A stretch of DNA of 43,739 nucleotides, taken from assembly GCA_037968855.1 (NCBI GenBank), contig JBBKWH010000122.1, forward strand, positions 1-43,739. Reading direction: 5' to 3'. This DNA comes from JBBKWH01 sp037968855 (GTDB lineage Bacteria; Pseudomonadota; Gammaproteobacteria; Pseudomonadales; Moraxellaceae). Every line of letters begins with the position of its first letter. Position 1 is the stretch's first letter. The notes under the pieces were generated by a model. It was not told the origin of the DNA. It ran no database searches and was given only the letters and a program-made list of their open reading frames with translations. This document shows positions 7,638 to 15,845 of the stretch, in pieces. A program made the translations under genes and the position numbers.

Positions 7638-8174
7638 ATGGCTGAACTTGCAACGCTGGCACGGCCCTACGCGAAGGCAGCGTTTGACTTTGCAACAGGC
7701 GCGGATCATGTGACTGCATGGTCTAACGTGCTGTCCTTATCAAGCGCCATTGTGCAAGATGCATCTTTTGCTGCTTATTTGAGTCAACCTGTGTTGACTC
7801 AACTTCAGCAAGTGAACGCCCTGTCAGCCGCAATGGACAATAAGATCAATACGCAGTTTAAAAACTTTCTGATGCAGTTAGCTGAGCACGATCGCTTGTC
7901 TATGTTGCCAGAAATTTCGGCTGAGTTTGAGCAACTGCGTGCCAAAGGTCTGGGTGAAACTGATGTCGTCGTTGAATCTGCTTTTCCATTGAGTCAGTCA
8001 CAAGAATTATTGTTGACGACTCGACTGGAAAAACGCTTCGCGACGAAAGTCAATCTGACTGTGACCGTACGTCCAGAATTGATTGGCGGCATCATCATTC
8101 GTGCAGGCGATCAGGTCATCGACGACTCGGCACTGGGCAAGCTTGAAAAGATGCGGAACCGCTTACTCGCCTAA
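7638..8174 (+). CDS. atpH: ATP synthase F1 subunit delta
   Basis: Delta sits on top of F1 and links the alpha subunits to the b stalk. The 178-residue product starts with ATLARPYAKAAFDFA, the family N-terminus, and ends with the conserved GGIIIRAGDQVIDDSALGKLEKM block around residues 150-172. Length and position (between atpF and atpA) fit. GAGG is 7 bases upstream. Confidence 0.95.
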   Translation: MAELATLARPYAKAAFDFATGADHVTAWSNVLSLSSAIVQDASFAAYLSQPVLTQLQQVNALSAAMDNKINTQFKNFLMQLAEHDRLSMLPEISAEFEQLRAKGLGETDVVVESAFPLSQSQELLLTTRLEKRFATKVNLTVTVRPELIGGIIIRAGDQVIDDSALGKLEKMRNRLLA

Positions 8175-8215
8175 ATGGTCAGTAGCGGCCCTTTCAAAAC
8201 ATTGAGGAAAGCGCA

Positions 8216-9760
8216 ATGCAACAACTGAATCCTTCCGAGATCAGTGCGCTCATTAAACAGCGTATTAGCGATCTGGACACCAGCGCGACTGCCCGTAACG
8301 AAGGTACCATTGTCATGGTATCCGACGGTATCGTGCGCATCCATGGTCTGGCTGATGCCATGTACGGTGAGATGCTCGAATTCGAAGGCGGCCTATATGG
8401 CATGGCACTGAACCTAGAACGGGATTCAGTCGGTGCTGTTGTACTCGGTAGCTATTTGAGCCTGCAAGAAGGCCAAAAAGTTCGCTGTACTGGTCGCGTA
8501 TTAGAAGTTCCAGTCGGTCCAGAAATGCTGGGTCGCGTCGTTGACGCACTAGGTAACCCGATTGACGGTAAAGGCCCAATCAACGCGCAACTACAAGACG
8601 CCGTTGAAAAGGTTGCCCCAGGCGTGATTTGGCGTCAGTCGGTCGACCAACCTGTACAAACAGGTTATAAGTCGGTTGATACCATGATCCCTGTTGGCCG
8701 CGGCCAGCGTGAGCTGATCATTGGTGACCGTCAGACCGGTAAAACCGCGATGGCGATTGATGCCATCATTGCACAGAAAAACTCTGGCATTAAATGTGTC
8801 TACGTCGCCATTGGTCAGAAGCAATCGACCATCGCCAACGTGGTACGCAAGCTCGAAGAAACTGGTGCAATGGCCTACACCACTGTGGTTGCCGCGTCGG
8901 CCTCTGAGCCAGCAGCAATGCAGTTCTTGGCACCCTACTCGGGCTGCACCATGGGCGAATACTTCCGCGATCGCGGTGAAGACGCGCTGATTGTGTATGA
9001 TGACCTGTCTAAGCAAGCTGTGGCCTATCGCCAAATCTCCTTGCTGCTGCGTCGTCCGCCAGGTCGTGAAGCCTATCCTGGTGACGTGTTCTATCTCCAC
9101 TCCCGTCTGCTAGAGCGTGCATCACGCGTATCAGTCGCGTATGTTGAGAAGTTCACCAACGGTGCAGTAACAGGCAAAACCGGTTCGTTGACCGCATTGC
9201 CAATCATCGAAACCCAAGCGGGTGACGTGTCTGCATTCGTTCCAACCAACGTGATTTCGATCACCGACGGTCAGATCTTCTTGGAAACCAGCCTGTTTAA
9301 CTCGGGTATCCGTCCTGCGGTAAACGCCGGTATTTCGGTATCGCGTGTGGGTGGTGCTGCACAAACCAAGATCATCAAAAAACTGTCCGGTGGTATTCGT
9401 ACCGCGTTGGCACAGTATCGCGAACTGGCTGCATTTGCTCAGTTTGCTTCTGATCTGGACGAAGCAACCCGTAAGCAATTGGAACACGGTCAACGTGTGA
9501 CTGAGTTGATGAAGCAGAAACAATATGCTCCATTCTCTATTGCTGATCAGGCTGTTTCGATCTATGCCTCGAACGAAGGCTATTTGTCCGACGTTCCAGT
9601 CAACAAGATTGGCGACTTTGAAGATGCACTGCTGTCGTACATGCGTGCGCAACATGCAGATCTGATGACCCTCATTGATGACACCGCCAACTACAACGGT
9701 GACATCGAAGCGGGCCTGAAGAAAGGCATCGAAAGTTTCAAGGCCACTCAAGCCTACTGA
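8216..9760 (+). CDS. atpA: ATP synthase F1 subunit alpha
   Basis: Alpha alternates with beta in the F1 head and carries the non-catalytic nucleotide sites. The 514-residue protein has the beta-barrel N-terminal domain, the P-loop GDRQTGKT at 170-177, the Walker B region ALIVYDDLSKQA and the alpha/beta signature PAVNAGISVSRVG. The C-terminal helical bundle is complete. AGGA lies 9 bases before the ATG. It is followed by a 72-base gap with a UUCG hairpin, then atpG. Confidence 0.97.
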   Translation: MQQLNPSEISALIKQRISDLDTSATARNEGTIVMVSDGIVRIHGLADAMYGEMLEFEGGLYGMALNLERDSVGAVVLGSYLSLQEGQKVRCTGRVLEVPVGPEMLGRVVDALGNPIDGKGPINAQLQDAVEKVAPGVIWRQSVDQPVQTGYKSVDTMIPVGRGQRELIIGDRQTGKTAMAIDAIIAQKNSGIKCVYVAIGQKQSTIANVVRKLEETGAMAYTTVVAASASEPAAMQFLAPYSGCTMGEYFRDRGEDALIVYDDLSKQAVAYRQISLLLRRPPGREAYPGDVFYLHSRLLERASRVSVAYVEKFTNGAVTGKTGSLTALPIIETQAGDVSAFVPTNVISITDGQIFLETSLFNSGIRPAVNAGISVSRVGGAAQTKIIKKLSGGIRTALAQYRELAAFAQFASDLDEATRKQLEHGQRVTELMKQKQYAPFSIADQAVSIYASNEGYLSDVPVNKIGDFEDALLSYMRAQHADLMTLIDDTANYNGDIEAGLKKGIESFKATQAY

Positions 9761-9795
9761 TCGTATGACAGTACTTGAGCAGCGTATCACCTCCA

Positions 9796-9815
9796 CGGAA
9801 GTCTTCGGACTTCCG
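9796..9815 (+). repeat. UUCG-capped hairpin between atpA and atpG
   Basis: CGGAAGTC (9796-9803), the loop TTCG, and GACTTCCG (9808-9815) form a perfect 8-bp stem with a C(UUCG)G tetraloop, an unusually stable RNA fold. No T-run follows, so it is not a terminator. It ends 17 bases before the atpG start, close to the ribosome site, and gamma is needed in one copy against three alpha. Confidence 0.8.
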
Positions 9816-9832
9816 AGCCAAATGGTAAGCGT

Positions 9833-10708
9833 ATGGCAAGTCTAAAAGAAATCCGAGCCAAAGTCGTCAGCATCAAAAGCACGCAGAAGATCACGCGTGC
9901 AATGCAGATGGTCGCAGCAAGCAAGATGCGCCGTGCGCAGGAGCGTATGAGCGCCGGTCGTCCTTATGCCGACAACATGCGCCGCGTGATTGCGCACTTG
10001 GTGCAGGCCAATCCGGAATTCAAACACCGTTACATGGTGGAGCGCCCTGTCAAACGGGTCGGCTACATCGTCGTGTCATCGGATCGTGGTCTGGCAGGCG
10101 GTTTGAACAGTAACTTGTTCAAGCGTGTCGTCGCACATGTCAAAACCCAGCAAGAACAGTCGATTGATGTTCAATTTGCTGTGGTTGGCCAAAAAGCCGT
10201 GAGTTTCTTTAAAAACTTCGGTGGCAAAGTGATTGGTGCAACAACCCAACTGGGTGATGCACCAAGCATGGAGCAACTGGTCGGTTCTGTTCAAGTCATG
10301 CTCGATGCCTTTGATAAAGGCGAGCTTGATCGCGTGTATTTGGTCTCGAACCAATTCATCAACGCCATGACCCAAAAACCAACCGTACAACAGTTGGTTC
10401 CGCTAGCGACTGATAATATTGGTGATAACCTCACCTTAAATCGCACACATAGCTGGGACTACCTGTACGAGCCAGAAGCGGCTGAGCTGCTGAATGGTTT
10501 GTTGGTTCGCTACATTGAAGCGATGGTCTATCAAGGCGTGATCGAAAACATTGCATCTGAACAGGCTGCCCGTATGGTCGCCATGAAGGCCGCAACTGAT
10601 AACGCAGGGACTTTGATTAAAGACCTGCAACTCGTCTACAACAAGCTGCGTCAGGCCGCGATTACTCGGGAAATTTCCGAAATCGTTGGCGGTGCCGCTG
10701 CCGTTTAA
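9833..10708 (+). CDS. atpG: ATP synthase F1 subunit gamma
   Basis: Gamma is the central rotor shaft inside the alpha3beta3 head. The 291-residue protein has the N-terminal helix with IRAKVVSIKSTQKITRAMQMVAASK (start of the coiled coil), the Rossmann-like middle with SSDRGLAGGLN, and the C-terminal helix ending with NKLRQAAITREISEIVGGAAAV, which pairs with the N-terminal helix. The ribosome site (GGTAAG) is weaker than those of its neighbours, and a stable hairpin precedes it; both would fit lower output. Confidence 0.96.
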   Translation: MASLKEIRAKVVSIKSTQKITRAMQMVAASKMRRAQERMSAGRPYADNMRRVIAHLVQANPEFKHRYMVERPVKRVGYIVVSSDRGLAGGLNSNLFKRVVAHVKTQQEQSIDVQFAVVGQKAVSFFKNFGGKVIGATTQLGDAPSMEQLVGSVQVMLDAFDKGELDRVYLVSNQFINAMTQKPTVQQLVPLATDNIGDNLTLNRTHSWDYLYEPEAAELLNGLLVRYIEAMVYQGVIENIASEQAARMVAMKAATDNAGTLIKDLQLVYNKLRQAAITREISEIVGGAAAV

Positions 10709-10738
10709 CCTTTTTATGTTTGAATTGAGGAGACAGCC

Positions 10739-12133
10739 ATGAGTAGCGGTCGTATCGTTCAGATCATCGGCGCGGTTATCGACGTCGAATTCGATCGCAA
10801 TAGCGTTCCGAAGATCTATGACGCCTTGCACGTTGACAACACTGAAACCACGCTTGAAGTCCAGCAGCAGCTGGGCGACGGCATTGTTCGTACCATTGCA
10901 ATGGGTTCGACTGAAGGCCTTAAACGCGGCCTGCCAGTGACCAACACCAATGGTCCGATTTCTGTTCCAGTGGGCGTTGGCACACTGGGCCGGATCATGG
11001 ACGTTTTGGGTCGTCCTATCGACGAAGCCGGTCCTGTTGAAACCGAAACCACGTGGGCAATCCACCGTGATGCACCAACCTATGCAGAGCAATCGGGTTC
11101 AACCGAACTGCTGGGCACAGGTATTAAGGTGATTGACTTGCTTTGCCCGTTTGCAAAAGGCGGTAAAGTCGGTTTGTTCGGTGGTGCTGGTGTTGGTAAA
11201 ACCGTCAACATGATGGAATTGATCAACAACATCGCCAAGGTATACAGCGGTTACTCTGTATTCGCTGGTGTTGGTGAGCGTACCCGTGAAGGGAACGACT
11301 TCTATCACGAAATGAAAGAGTCAAACGTGGTCGACAAAGTCGCCATGGTGTATGGCCAGATGAACGAGCCACCCGGTAACCGTCTGCGTGTTGCGCTGAC
11401 TGGTCTGACCATGGCCGAATACTTCCGTGACGAAAAAGACGAAAACGGCAAAGGCCGTGACGTGTTGTTGTTTGTTGACAACATTTATCGTTACACCCTT
11501 GCGGGTACTGAAGTGTCTGCATTGCTCGGTCGTATGCCATCTGCGGTGGGTTATCAACCAACACTGGCTGAAGAGATGGGTGTTCTGCAAGAACGCATCA
11601 CTTCAACCAAAACCGGTTCGATCACCTCGGTTCAAGCGGTTTATGTCCCAGCCGATGACTTGACCGATCCATCGCCAGCGACCACCTTCGCCCACTTGGA
11701 CGCCACCGTCGTTTTGAACCGTGATATCGCCAGCCAAGGGATTTACCCTGCTGTTGATCCGCTCGATTCAACATCACGTCAGTTGGATCCAAACGTGGTT
11801 GGTGAAGAGCACTACAACGTTGCACGCGGCGTTCAAACCGTCTTGCAACGTTATAAAGAGCTGAAAGACATCATCGCGATTTTGGGTATGGACGAACTGG
11901 CTGAAGAAGACAAGTTGGTGGTTTACCGCGCACGTAAGATTCAGCGTTTCTTGTCACAGCCGTTTAACGTTGCTGAAGTCTTCACTGGTTCACCAGGTAA
12001 GATTGTTGCGTTGAAAGACACCATTCGTGGCTTTAAAGGCATCTTGGCTGGCGAATACGATCACCTTCCAGAACAAGCGTTCTATATGGTTGGTGACATC
12101 GAAGAAGCCATTGCCAAAGCTGCTAAGCTCTAA
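10739..12133 (+). CDS. atpD: ATP synthase F1 subunit beta (catalytic)
   Basis: Beta carries the catalytic nucleotide sites. The 464-residue protein has the P-loop GGAGVGKT at 148-155, the catalytic Glu in GVGERTREGND, Walker B DVLLFVDNIYR, and the signature PAVDPLDSTS. The lever loop reads DELAEED where E. coli has DELSEED, with the acidic residues kept. GAGGAG lies about 9 bases upstream of the ATG. AtpC follows after 18 bases. Confidence 0.97.
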   Translation: MSSGRIVQIIGAVIDVEFDRNSVPKIYDALHVDNTETTLEVQQQLGDGIVRTIAMGSTEGLKRGLPVTNTNGPISVPVGVGTLGRIMDVLGRPIDEAGPVETETTWAIHRDAPTYAEQSGSTELLGTGIKVIDLLCPFAKGGKVGLFGGAGVGKTVNMMELINNIAKVYSGYSVFAGVGERTREGNDFYHEMKESNVVDKVAMVYGQMNEPPGNRLRVALTGLTMAEYFRDEKDENGKGRDVLLFVDNIYRYTLAGTEVSALLGRMPSAVGYQPTLAEEMGVLQERITSTKTGSITSVQAVYVPADDLTDPSPATTFAHLDATVVLNRDIASQGIYPAVDPLDSTSRQLDPNVVGEEHYNVARGVQTVLQRYKELKDIIAILGMDELAEEDKLVVYRARKIQRFLSQPFNVAEVFTGSPGKIVALKDTIRGFKGILAGEYDHLPEQAFYMVGDIEEAIAKAAKL

Positions 12134-12151
12134 GCGACCGGAGATCACCCT

Positions 12152-12568
12152 ATGGCAACGTTGCAATGTGATGTAGTCAGTGTAAAGGAGTCCATTTTTT
12201 CGGGCGCCGTTACTATGCTGATTGCCAAGGGTGTCGGCGGCGAGCTGGGTATTTTGCCCGGCCACGCTCCGCTGGTCACCCTGCTCCAGCCCGGCCCTGT
12301 CCGTGTTCAGCTTGAAAATGGTACAGAAGAGCTGATCTACGTGTCTGGTGGTGTGCTGGAAGTTCAGCCGCATGTGGTTACCCTACTGGCTGATACTGCT
12401 GTTCGTGCGCACGATTTGGACGAAGCCCATATCATGGAAGCACGTAAGCAAGCCGAAGCCCTGTTGGTCAACCAACATAGCGAGATGAACACTGGCGCAG
12501 CCTTGGCATCGCTAGCCGAGACTGCTGCACAGTTAGAAACCATTCGTAAGCTTCGTAACCGCGCCTAA
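12152..12568 (+). CDS. atpC: ATP synthase F1 subunit epsilon
   Basis: Epsilon attaches to gamma and the c-ring and restrains ATP hydrolysis. The 138-residue protein has the N-terminal beta sandwich (LQCDVVSVKESIFSG, GELGILPGHAPLVT around residues 30-45, GGVLEVQPHVVTLLAD) and the C-terminal two-helix part from about 90. It ends the atp operon, with a terminator 17 bases downstream. Confidence 0.96.
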   Translation: MATLQCDVVSVKESIFSGAVTMLIAKGVGGELGILPGHAPLVTLLQPGPVRVQLENGTEELIYVSGGVLEVQPHVVTLLADTAVRAHDLDEAHIMEARKQAEALLVNQHSEMNTGAALASLAETAAQLETIRKLRNRA

Positions 12569-12584
12569 GTCGTGGTTCAAGCCT

Positions 12585-12613
12585 AAAAAAAACCGCCGAA
12601 AGGCGGTTTTTTT
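12585..12613. terminator. Terminator of the atp operon, bidirectional
   Basis: Eight A, CCGCC, the loop GAAA, GGCGG, and seven T form a short GC stem with runs on both sides. It ends the atp operon and also serves the converging START-domain gene on the minus strand. Confidence 0.9.
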
Positions 12614-12628
12614 ATCGATGTCTTAACA

Positions 12629-13309
12629 TCACATCGTATTTTTAATGGTTTTAAATTTGGCATTTTGATAGCGCGGCGATTGCACAATGGTCTTCATGCT
12701 TTGCAACATTTGATACGGTTGTTGCTGCACAAACATATTTACAATCGACAATGGCAACAGACCACCAGGGTCAGCATAGCCAGTCGTGGTGACCTCTGTA
12801 CGATTTTTGCCTAGCGGTTTGATTTGCCAACTCCCTTCGTAATGCTCGACACGCAACAGACGAGATTGCACTGGCGCTCGGGCATCTTGCACAGACTTGT
12901 TAATAATCGTCACTGTGCCATCAGCCGCTTGCTTGATGCTACCGCCAATCACCACTTCACGATCTTGCAGAGGAAAGGGAAAGTCCAACTCCATACGCAT
13001 AATAAAGCTGCCATCGTCTTTTTGTTCGATGGTCTGAATCTTGCGCAGGTAAGGCACCCACTTGTTTAAGTAGGTTGTATCTTGTAATGCGGCAACCACA
13101 CTGGTCACCGAACTGTCCAATACAGTGGTCGCCCGATAGTTAAATGCTGGATTGCCTACCGTCTGATAGGTCCAGACTTTAATACCATTACGGTCAATGG
13201 CCAACTTGGTGGGTTCAACCATTTTGCTGGGCACAGGGATATCCGTCGCCTGCGCATAGCCCGCACCTAGCATCGCAACCACAACAGCGTACTTGATCTG
13301 AAACTTCAA
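12629..13309 (-). CDS. Secreted START-domain (lipid-binding-like) protein
   Basis: The 226-residue protein has a signal peptide (KFQIKYAVVVAMLGAGYAQA, likely cut at about 21) and a single START-like domain over most of the rest. Typical elements are VWTYQTVG near 45, the AALQDTTYLNKWVPYLRKI helix (about 93-111), MRMELDFPFPLQDREVV (about 126-142), and the C-terminal amphipathic helix with PLSIVNMFVQQQPYQML. START domains hold hydrophobic ligands in a pocket. Periplasmic or secreted members are common in Pseudomonas and Acinetobacter, and their ligand is usually not known. It is a separate unit between the atp operon and dapB, 29 bases from the latter. Confidence 0.75.
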   Translation of the reverse strand: MKFQIKYAVVVAMLGAGYAQATDIPVPSKMVEPTKLAIDRNGIKVWTYQTVGNPAFNYRATTVLDSSVTSVVAALQDTTYLNKWVPYLRKIQTIEQKDDGSFIMRMELDFPFPLQDREVVIGGSIKQAADGTVTIINKSVQDARAPVQSRLLRVEHYEGSWQIKPLGKNRTEVTTTGYADPGGLLPLSIVNMFVQQQPYQMLQSMKTIVQSPRYQNAKFKTIKNTM

Positions 13310-13338
13310 GCGATTCTCCTTATTGTAAGACCGCAGGT

Positions 13339-14148
13339 CTAGCGAAGTGCTAAGACATCCTGCATGTCATAAAGTGCCGGTGTGCGGCCACAGACCCAAG
13401 CTGCTGCCCGAACCGCACCACTGGCAAAATTCATCCGGCTTGTTGCCATATGTTTGACTTCTACCCGCTCACCTTCGCTGATAAACATCACGGTATGCTC
13501 ACCGACAATGTCTCCACCACGAATGGTTTGAAAGCCAATACTCTGACGATCACGCGCACCAGTAATGCCTTCACGCGCATATACCGCCACGTCTTTTAAA
13601 TCACGATCCAATGCACCAGCAACGGCTTCGCCCATCATCAATGCAGTACCTGAGGGTGCATCCACTTTGTGACGGTGATGTGCCTCAATCACTTCGATAT
13701 CAACGCTGTCACCAAAGGCTTTGGCCGCTAGCTCCAACATTTTGAGCGAAACATTTACGCCAACCGAATAGTTGGCGGCATAGACCATCGGAATCACTTG
13801 TGCGGTCTGTTGCAGTTGTTGCTTTTGTGCCTCATCAAAACCGGTTGTGCCAATCACCATGGCACAACCTGCCGCAGCACAAATCTCAAGATGACGCATG
13901 GTGGCGGCTGGCGCGGTAAAATCAATCACCACGTCACACTGCCCAACCACGTCGGCCAAATCTTTACTAATCACGACATTGAGCATGCCAACACCGGCCA
14001 GCTCTCCTGCATCACTGCCCAATAGACTGCTATGTGGCTGTTCGATGGCCGCAGCCAATACTGCGTCTGACTGTGCAACCGCCTGAATAAGCGTGCGACC
14101 CATACGGCCACCGGCACCTAAAATCCCGATACGTGGAGAGTTACTCAT
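13339..14148 (-). CDS. dapB: 4-hydroxy-tetrahydrodipicolinate reductase
   Basis: DapB makes tetrahydrodipicolinate with NAD(P)H in the lysine and meso-diaminopimelate pathway, so it feeds cell-wall synthesis. The 269-residue protein has the dinucleotide motif GAGGRMGRTL at about 9-18, VIDFTAP near 75, GTTGFDEAQ near 100, and the catalytic and substrate block EAHHRHKVDAPSGTAL at about 155-170. Length and motifs match E. coli DapB. It lies downstream of dnaJ on the same strand, but a terminator (14239-14267) separates them. Confidence 0.95.
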   Translation of the reverse strand: MSNSPRIGILGAGGRMGRTLIQAVAQSDAVLAAAIEQPHSSLLGSDAGELAGVGMLNVVISKDLADVVGQCDVVIDFTAPAATMRHLEICAAAGCAMVIGTTGFDEAQKQQLQQTAQVIPMVYAANYSVGVNVSLKMLELAAKAFGDSVDIEVIEAHHRHKVDAPSGTALMMGEAVAGALDRDLKDVAVYAREGITGARDRQSIGFQTIRGGDIVGEHTVMFISEGERVEVKHMATSRMNFASGAVRAAAWVCGRTPALYDMQDVLALR

Positions 14149-14238
14149 TTTGCAAAAAGGTCCTATGAAAAACGGGCTAATGGTTCATCTTTGACCATTG
14201 TAGCGACTTGTTCGCCTTTAACTATGGCAAAGCTGCAC

Positions 14239-14267
14239 AAAAAAAGGGCCTGTACTGTGACAGGCCC
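14239..14267 (-). terminator. Terminator after dnaJ
   Basis: Read on the minus strand: GGGCCTGT, a 6-base loop, ACAGGCCC, then seven T, starting 7 bases past the dnaJ stop. It separates dnaJ from dapB. Confidence 0.88.
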
Positions 14268-14273
14268 TGCACA

Positions 14274-15401
14274 TTAGGAGAAGATTTCGCCTAACTTATC
14301 AAAAAAAGATTTTTTGTTTGGTGACTGCTGGCCATCGTGATCCATGGTGCTTTGCAGCTCTTTGAGCAGTTCTTTTTGACGGCTGGTCAAATTAACTGGA
14401 GTCTCAACCACCACACGGCACAATAAGTCGCCGACCATGGTGGTACGGACAGGCTTAATGCCTTTACCCCGCAGACGAAACAAGCGACCGGTCTGCGTGC
14501 CTTCAGGAATCTTTAGATTGACCCGACCCTCTAAGGTTGGGATTTCGACTTCTTTACCCAAAGCGGCATCGGTAAAACTCACTGGCACATCCATGTACAG
14601 GTCTGCGCCATCGCGTTGAAAGACCGAGTGTTCACGCACGGCAATTTCGACGTACAGATCGCCGCTTTGCATGCCTGCACCGCCAGCCTCACCTTCGCCA
14701 GACAGACGGACGCGGTCGCCATTGTCCACGCCGGCAGGAATACTGACCTCTAGTGTGCGTGAACGCTCGGCCACGCCAGAACCATGACAGACGTTACACG
14801 GATTTTTGACCGTTTTGCCTCGACCATGACAGGTTGGGCAGGCTTGTTGCACCGAGAAGAATCCCTGTTGCATGCGTACTTGGCCAGCACCATGACAAGT
14901 GCCACAGGTGTTGACATCGTTTGGATTTTTGGCACCTTTACCGTCACAAGCATTACAGCTTGCAGGTGCAGTAAAGGTAATGGTTTTTTTGACGCCTTTG
15001 ACCGCTTCTTCTAGAGTCAGCTCCATCACATAGCGTAGGTCGGAGCCACGACGTTGACGGCTTTGTTGACCACCGCCCTGACGATTAAACACATCACCAA
15101 AGATATCGCCAAACTGGCCAAAGATATCTTGGAAGTTGCCACCACCAGAGAAGCCACCACCACCGCCCATCCCACCTTCAAACGCAGCATGGCCCATACG
15201 ATCATAAGCCGCTCGTTTTTGTGCATCAGCCAGCACTTCATAGGCTTCTGAGGCTTCTTTAAATTTTTCTTCGGCAGTTTTGTCATCGGGATTACGATCC
15301 GGATGGTACTTCATGGCCAACTTGCGATAGGCTTTTTTGATCTCGTCTTCACTTGACCCTTTTGATAAGCCAAGCACTTCATAATAGTCACGTTTTGCCA
15401 T
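14274..15401 (-). CDS. dnaJ: Chaperone DnaJ (Hsp40)
   Basis: DnaJ brings unfolded proteins to DnaK and stimulates its ATPase. The protein is 375 residues: J domain (1-70) with the HPD tripeptide in MKYHPDRNPDD, Gly/Phe-rich linker (about 75-110, GGMGGGGGFSGGG), the zinc domain with four CxxCxGxG repeats (CNACDGKG, CGTCHGAG, CPTCHGRG, CNVCHGSG), and the C-terminal client-binding domains. I start at ATG 15401 (MAKRDYYEVLG), the invariant N-terminus; the frame is open to 15425 without support. Unlike E. coli, it is not directly next to dnaK: a lipase gene and 443 bases lie between. Confidence 0.96.
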   Translation of the reverse strand: MAKRDYYEVLGLSKGSSEDEIKKAYRKLAMKYHPDRNPDDKTAEEKFKEASEAYEVLADAQKRAAYDRMGHAAFEGGMGGGGGFSGGGNFQDIFGQFGDIFGDVFNRQGGGQQSRQRRGSDLRYVMELTLEEAVKGVKKTITFTAPASCNACDGKGAKNPNDVNTCGTCHGAGQVRMQQGFFSVQQACPTCHGRGKTVKNPCNVCHGSGVAERSRTLEVSIPAGVDNGDRVRLSGEGEAGGAGMQSGDLYVEIAVREHSVFQRDGADLYMDVPVSFTDAALGKEVEIPTLEGRVNLKIPEGTQTGRLFRLRGKGIKPVRTTMVGDLLCRVVVETPVNLTSRQKELLKELQSTMDHDGQQSPNKKSFFDKLGEIFS

Positions 15402-15845
15402 GTTAACTGTCCACTCCACTCGCAAATTCAGAGGCCCGCTGACAGCACAACACCATCAAGCAGACAAATATGCGACAGACATGGTGGCACATGGGCGCTT
15501 TATCAATCGTTTGACTTGAATTTTTGCGGTTTTTTTCATCTGATCGGCAATGCTGTTGATTGTTGCCACACGATTAATAGTACTCACAATCAGATCAAAA
15601 CGATCTTTAGGTGTAGATACAAGATGGCATGACGGATTCTCGGCAAAGGGATATGGCCTGATCGATGCAGGCTGCTTTCGCCTTGTAATTGGGATAATTT
15701 CGCACGGAATTTACATTCACATCCAATTGATATTTATCAGAAACAGTATGACTTGCCAGTCCATTACCTTGTGAGCGATCTATTAATCAGCATAGTCTGG
15801 TTGTGTGTGCCCTGCTTTATCTCAACGATTGTTTTTGGAGCGATC
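15402..15845. other. 444-base divergent intergenic region, dnaJ to lipase
   Basis: No gene is convincing here; a 74-codon open frame at 15550-15774 lacks a ribosome site and any family character. On the plus strand TGGGATAAT at 15690-15698 is an extended -10-like sequence that could serve the lipase, though without a good -35. On the minus strand a CCCATGTG about 100 bases upstream of dnaJ resembles half of a heat-shock -10, but its -35 partner is poor. Confidence 0.4.

Noticed and set aside
9131..9796. Long open frame on the minus strand opposite atpA (221 codons)
   Set aside because: It lies fully inside atpA, has no ribosome site or family features, and is a shadow of the strongly biased coding sequence.
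10436..11092. Long open frame on the minus strand opposite the atpG-atpD junction
   Set aside because: It is antisense to two conserved genes, and its low-complexity Asn/Asp-rich translation looks like an artefact of their codon use.
15550..15774. 74-codon frame in the dnaJ-lipase gap
   Set aside because: No ribosome site, no recognisable domain, and mixed hydrophobic sequence; not supported as a gene.
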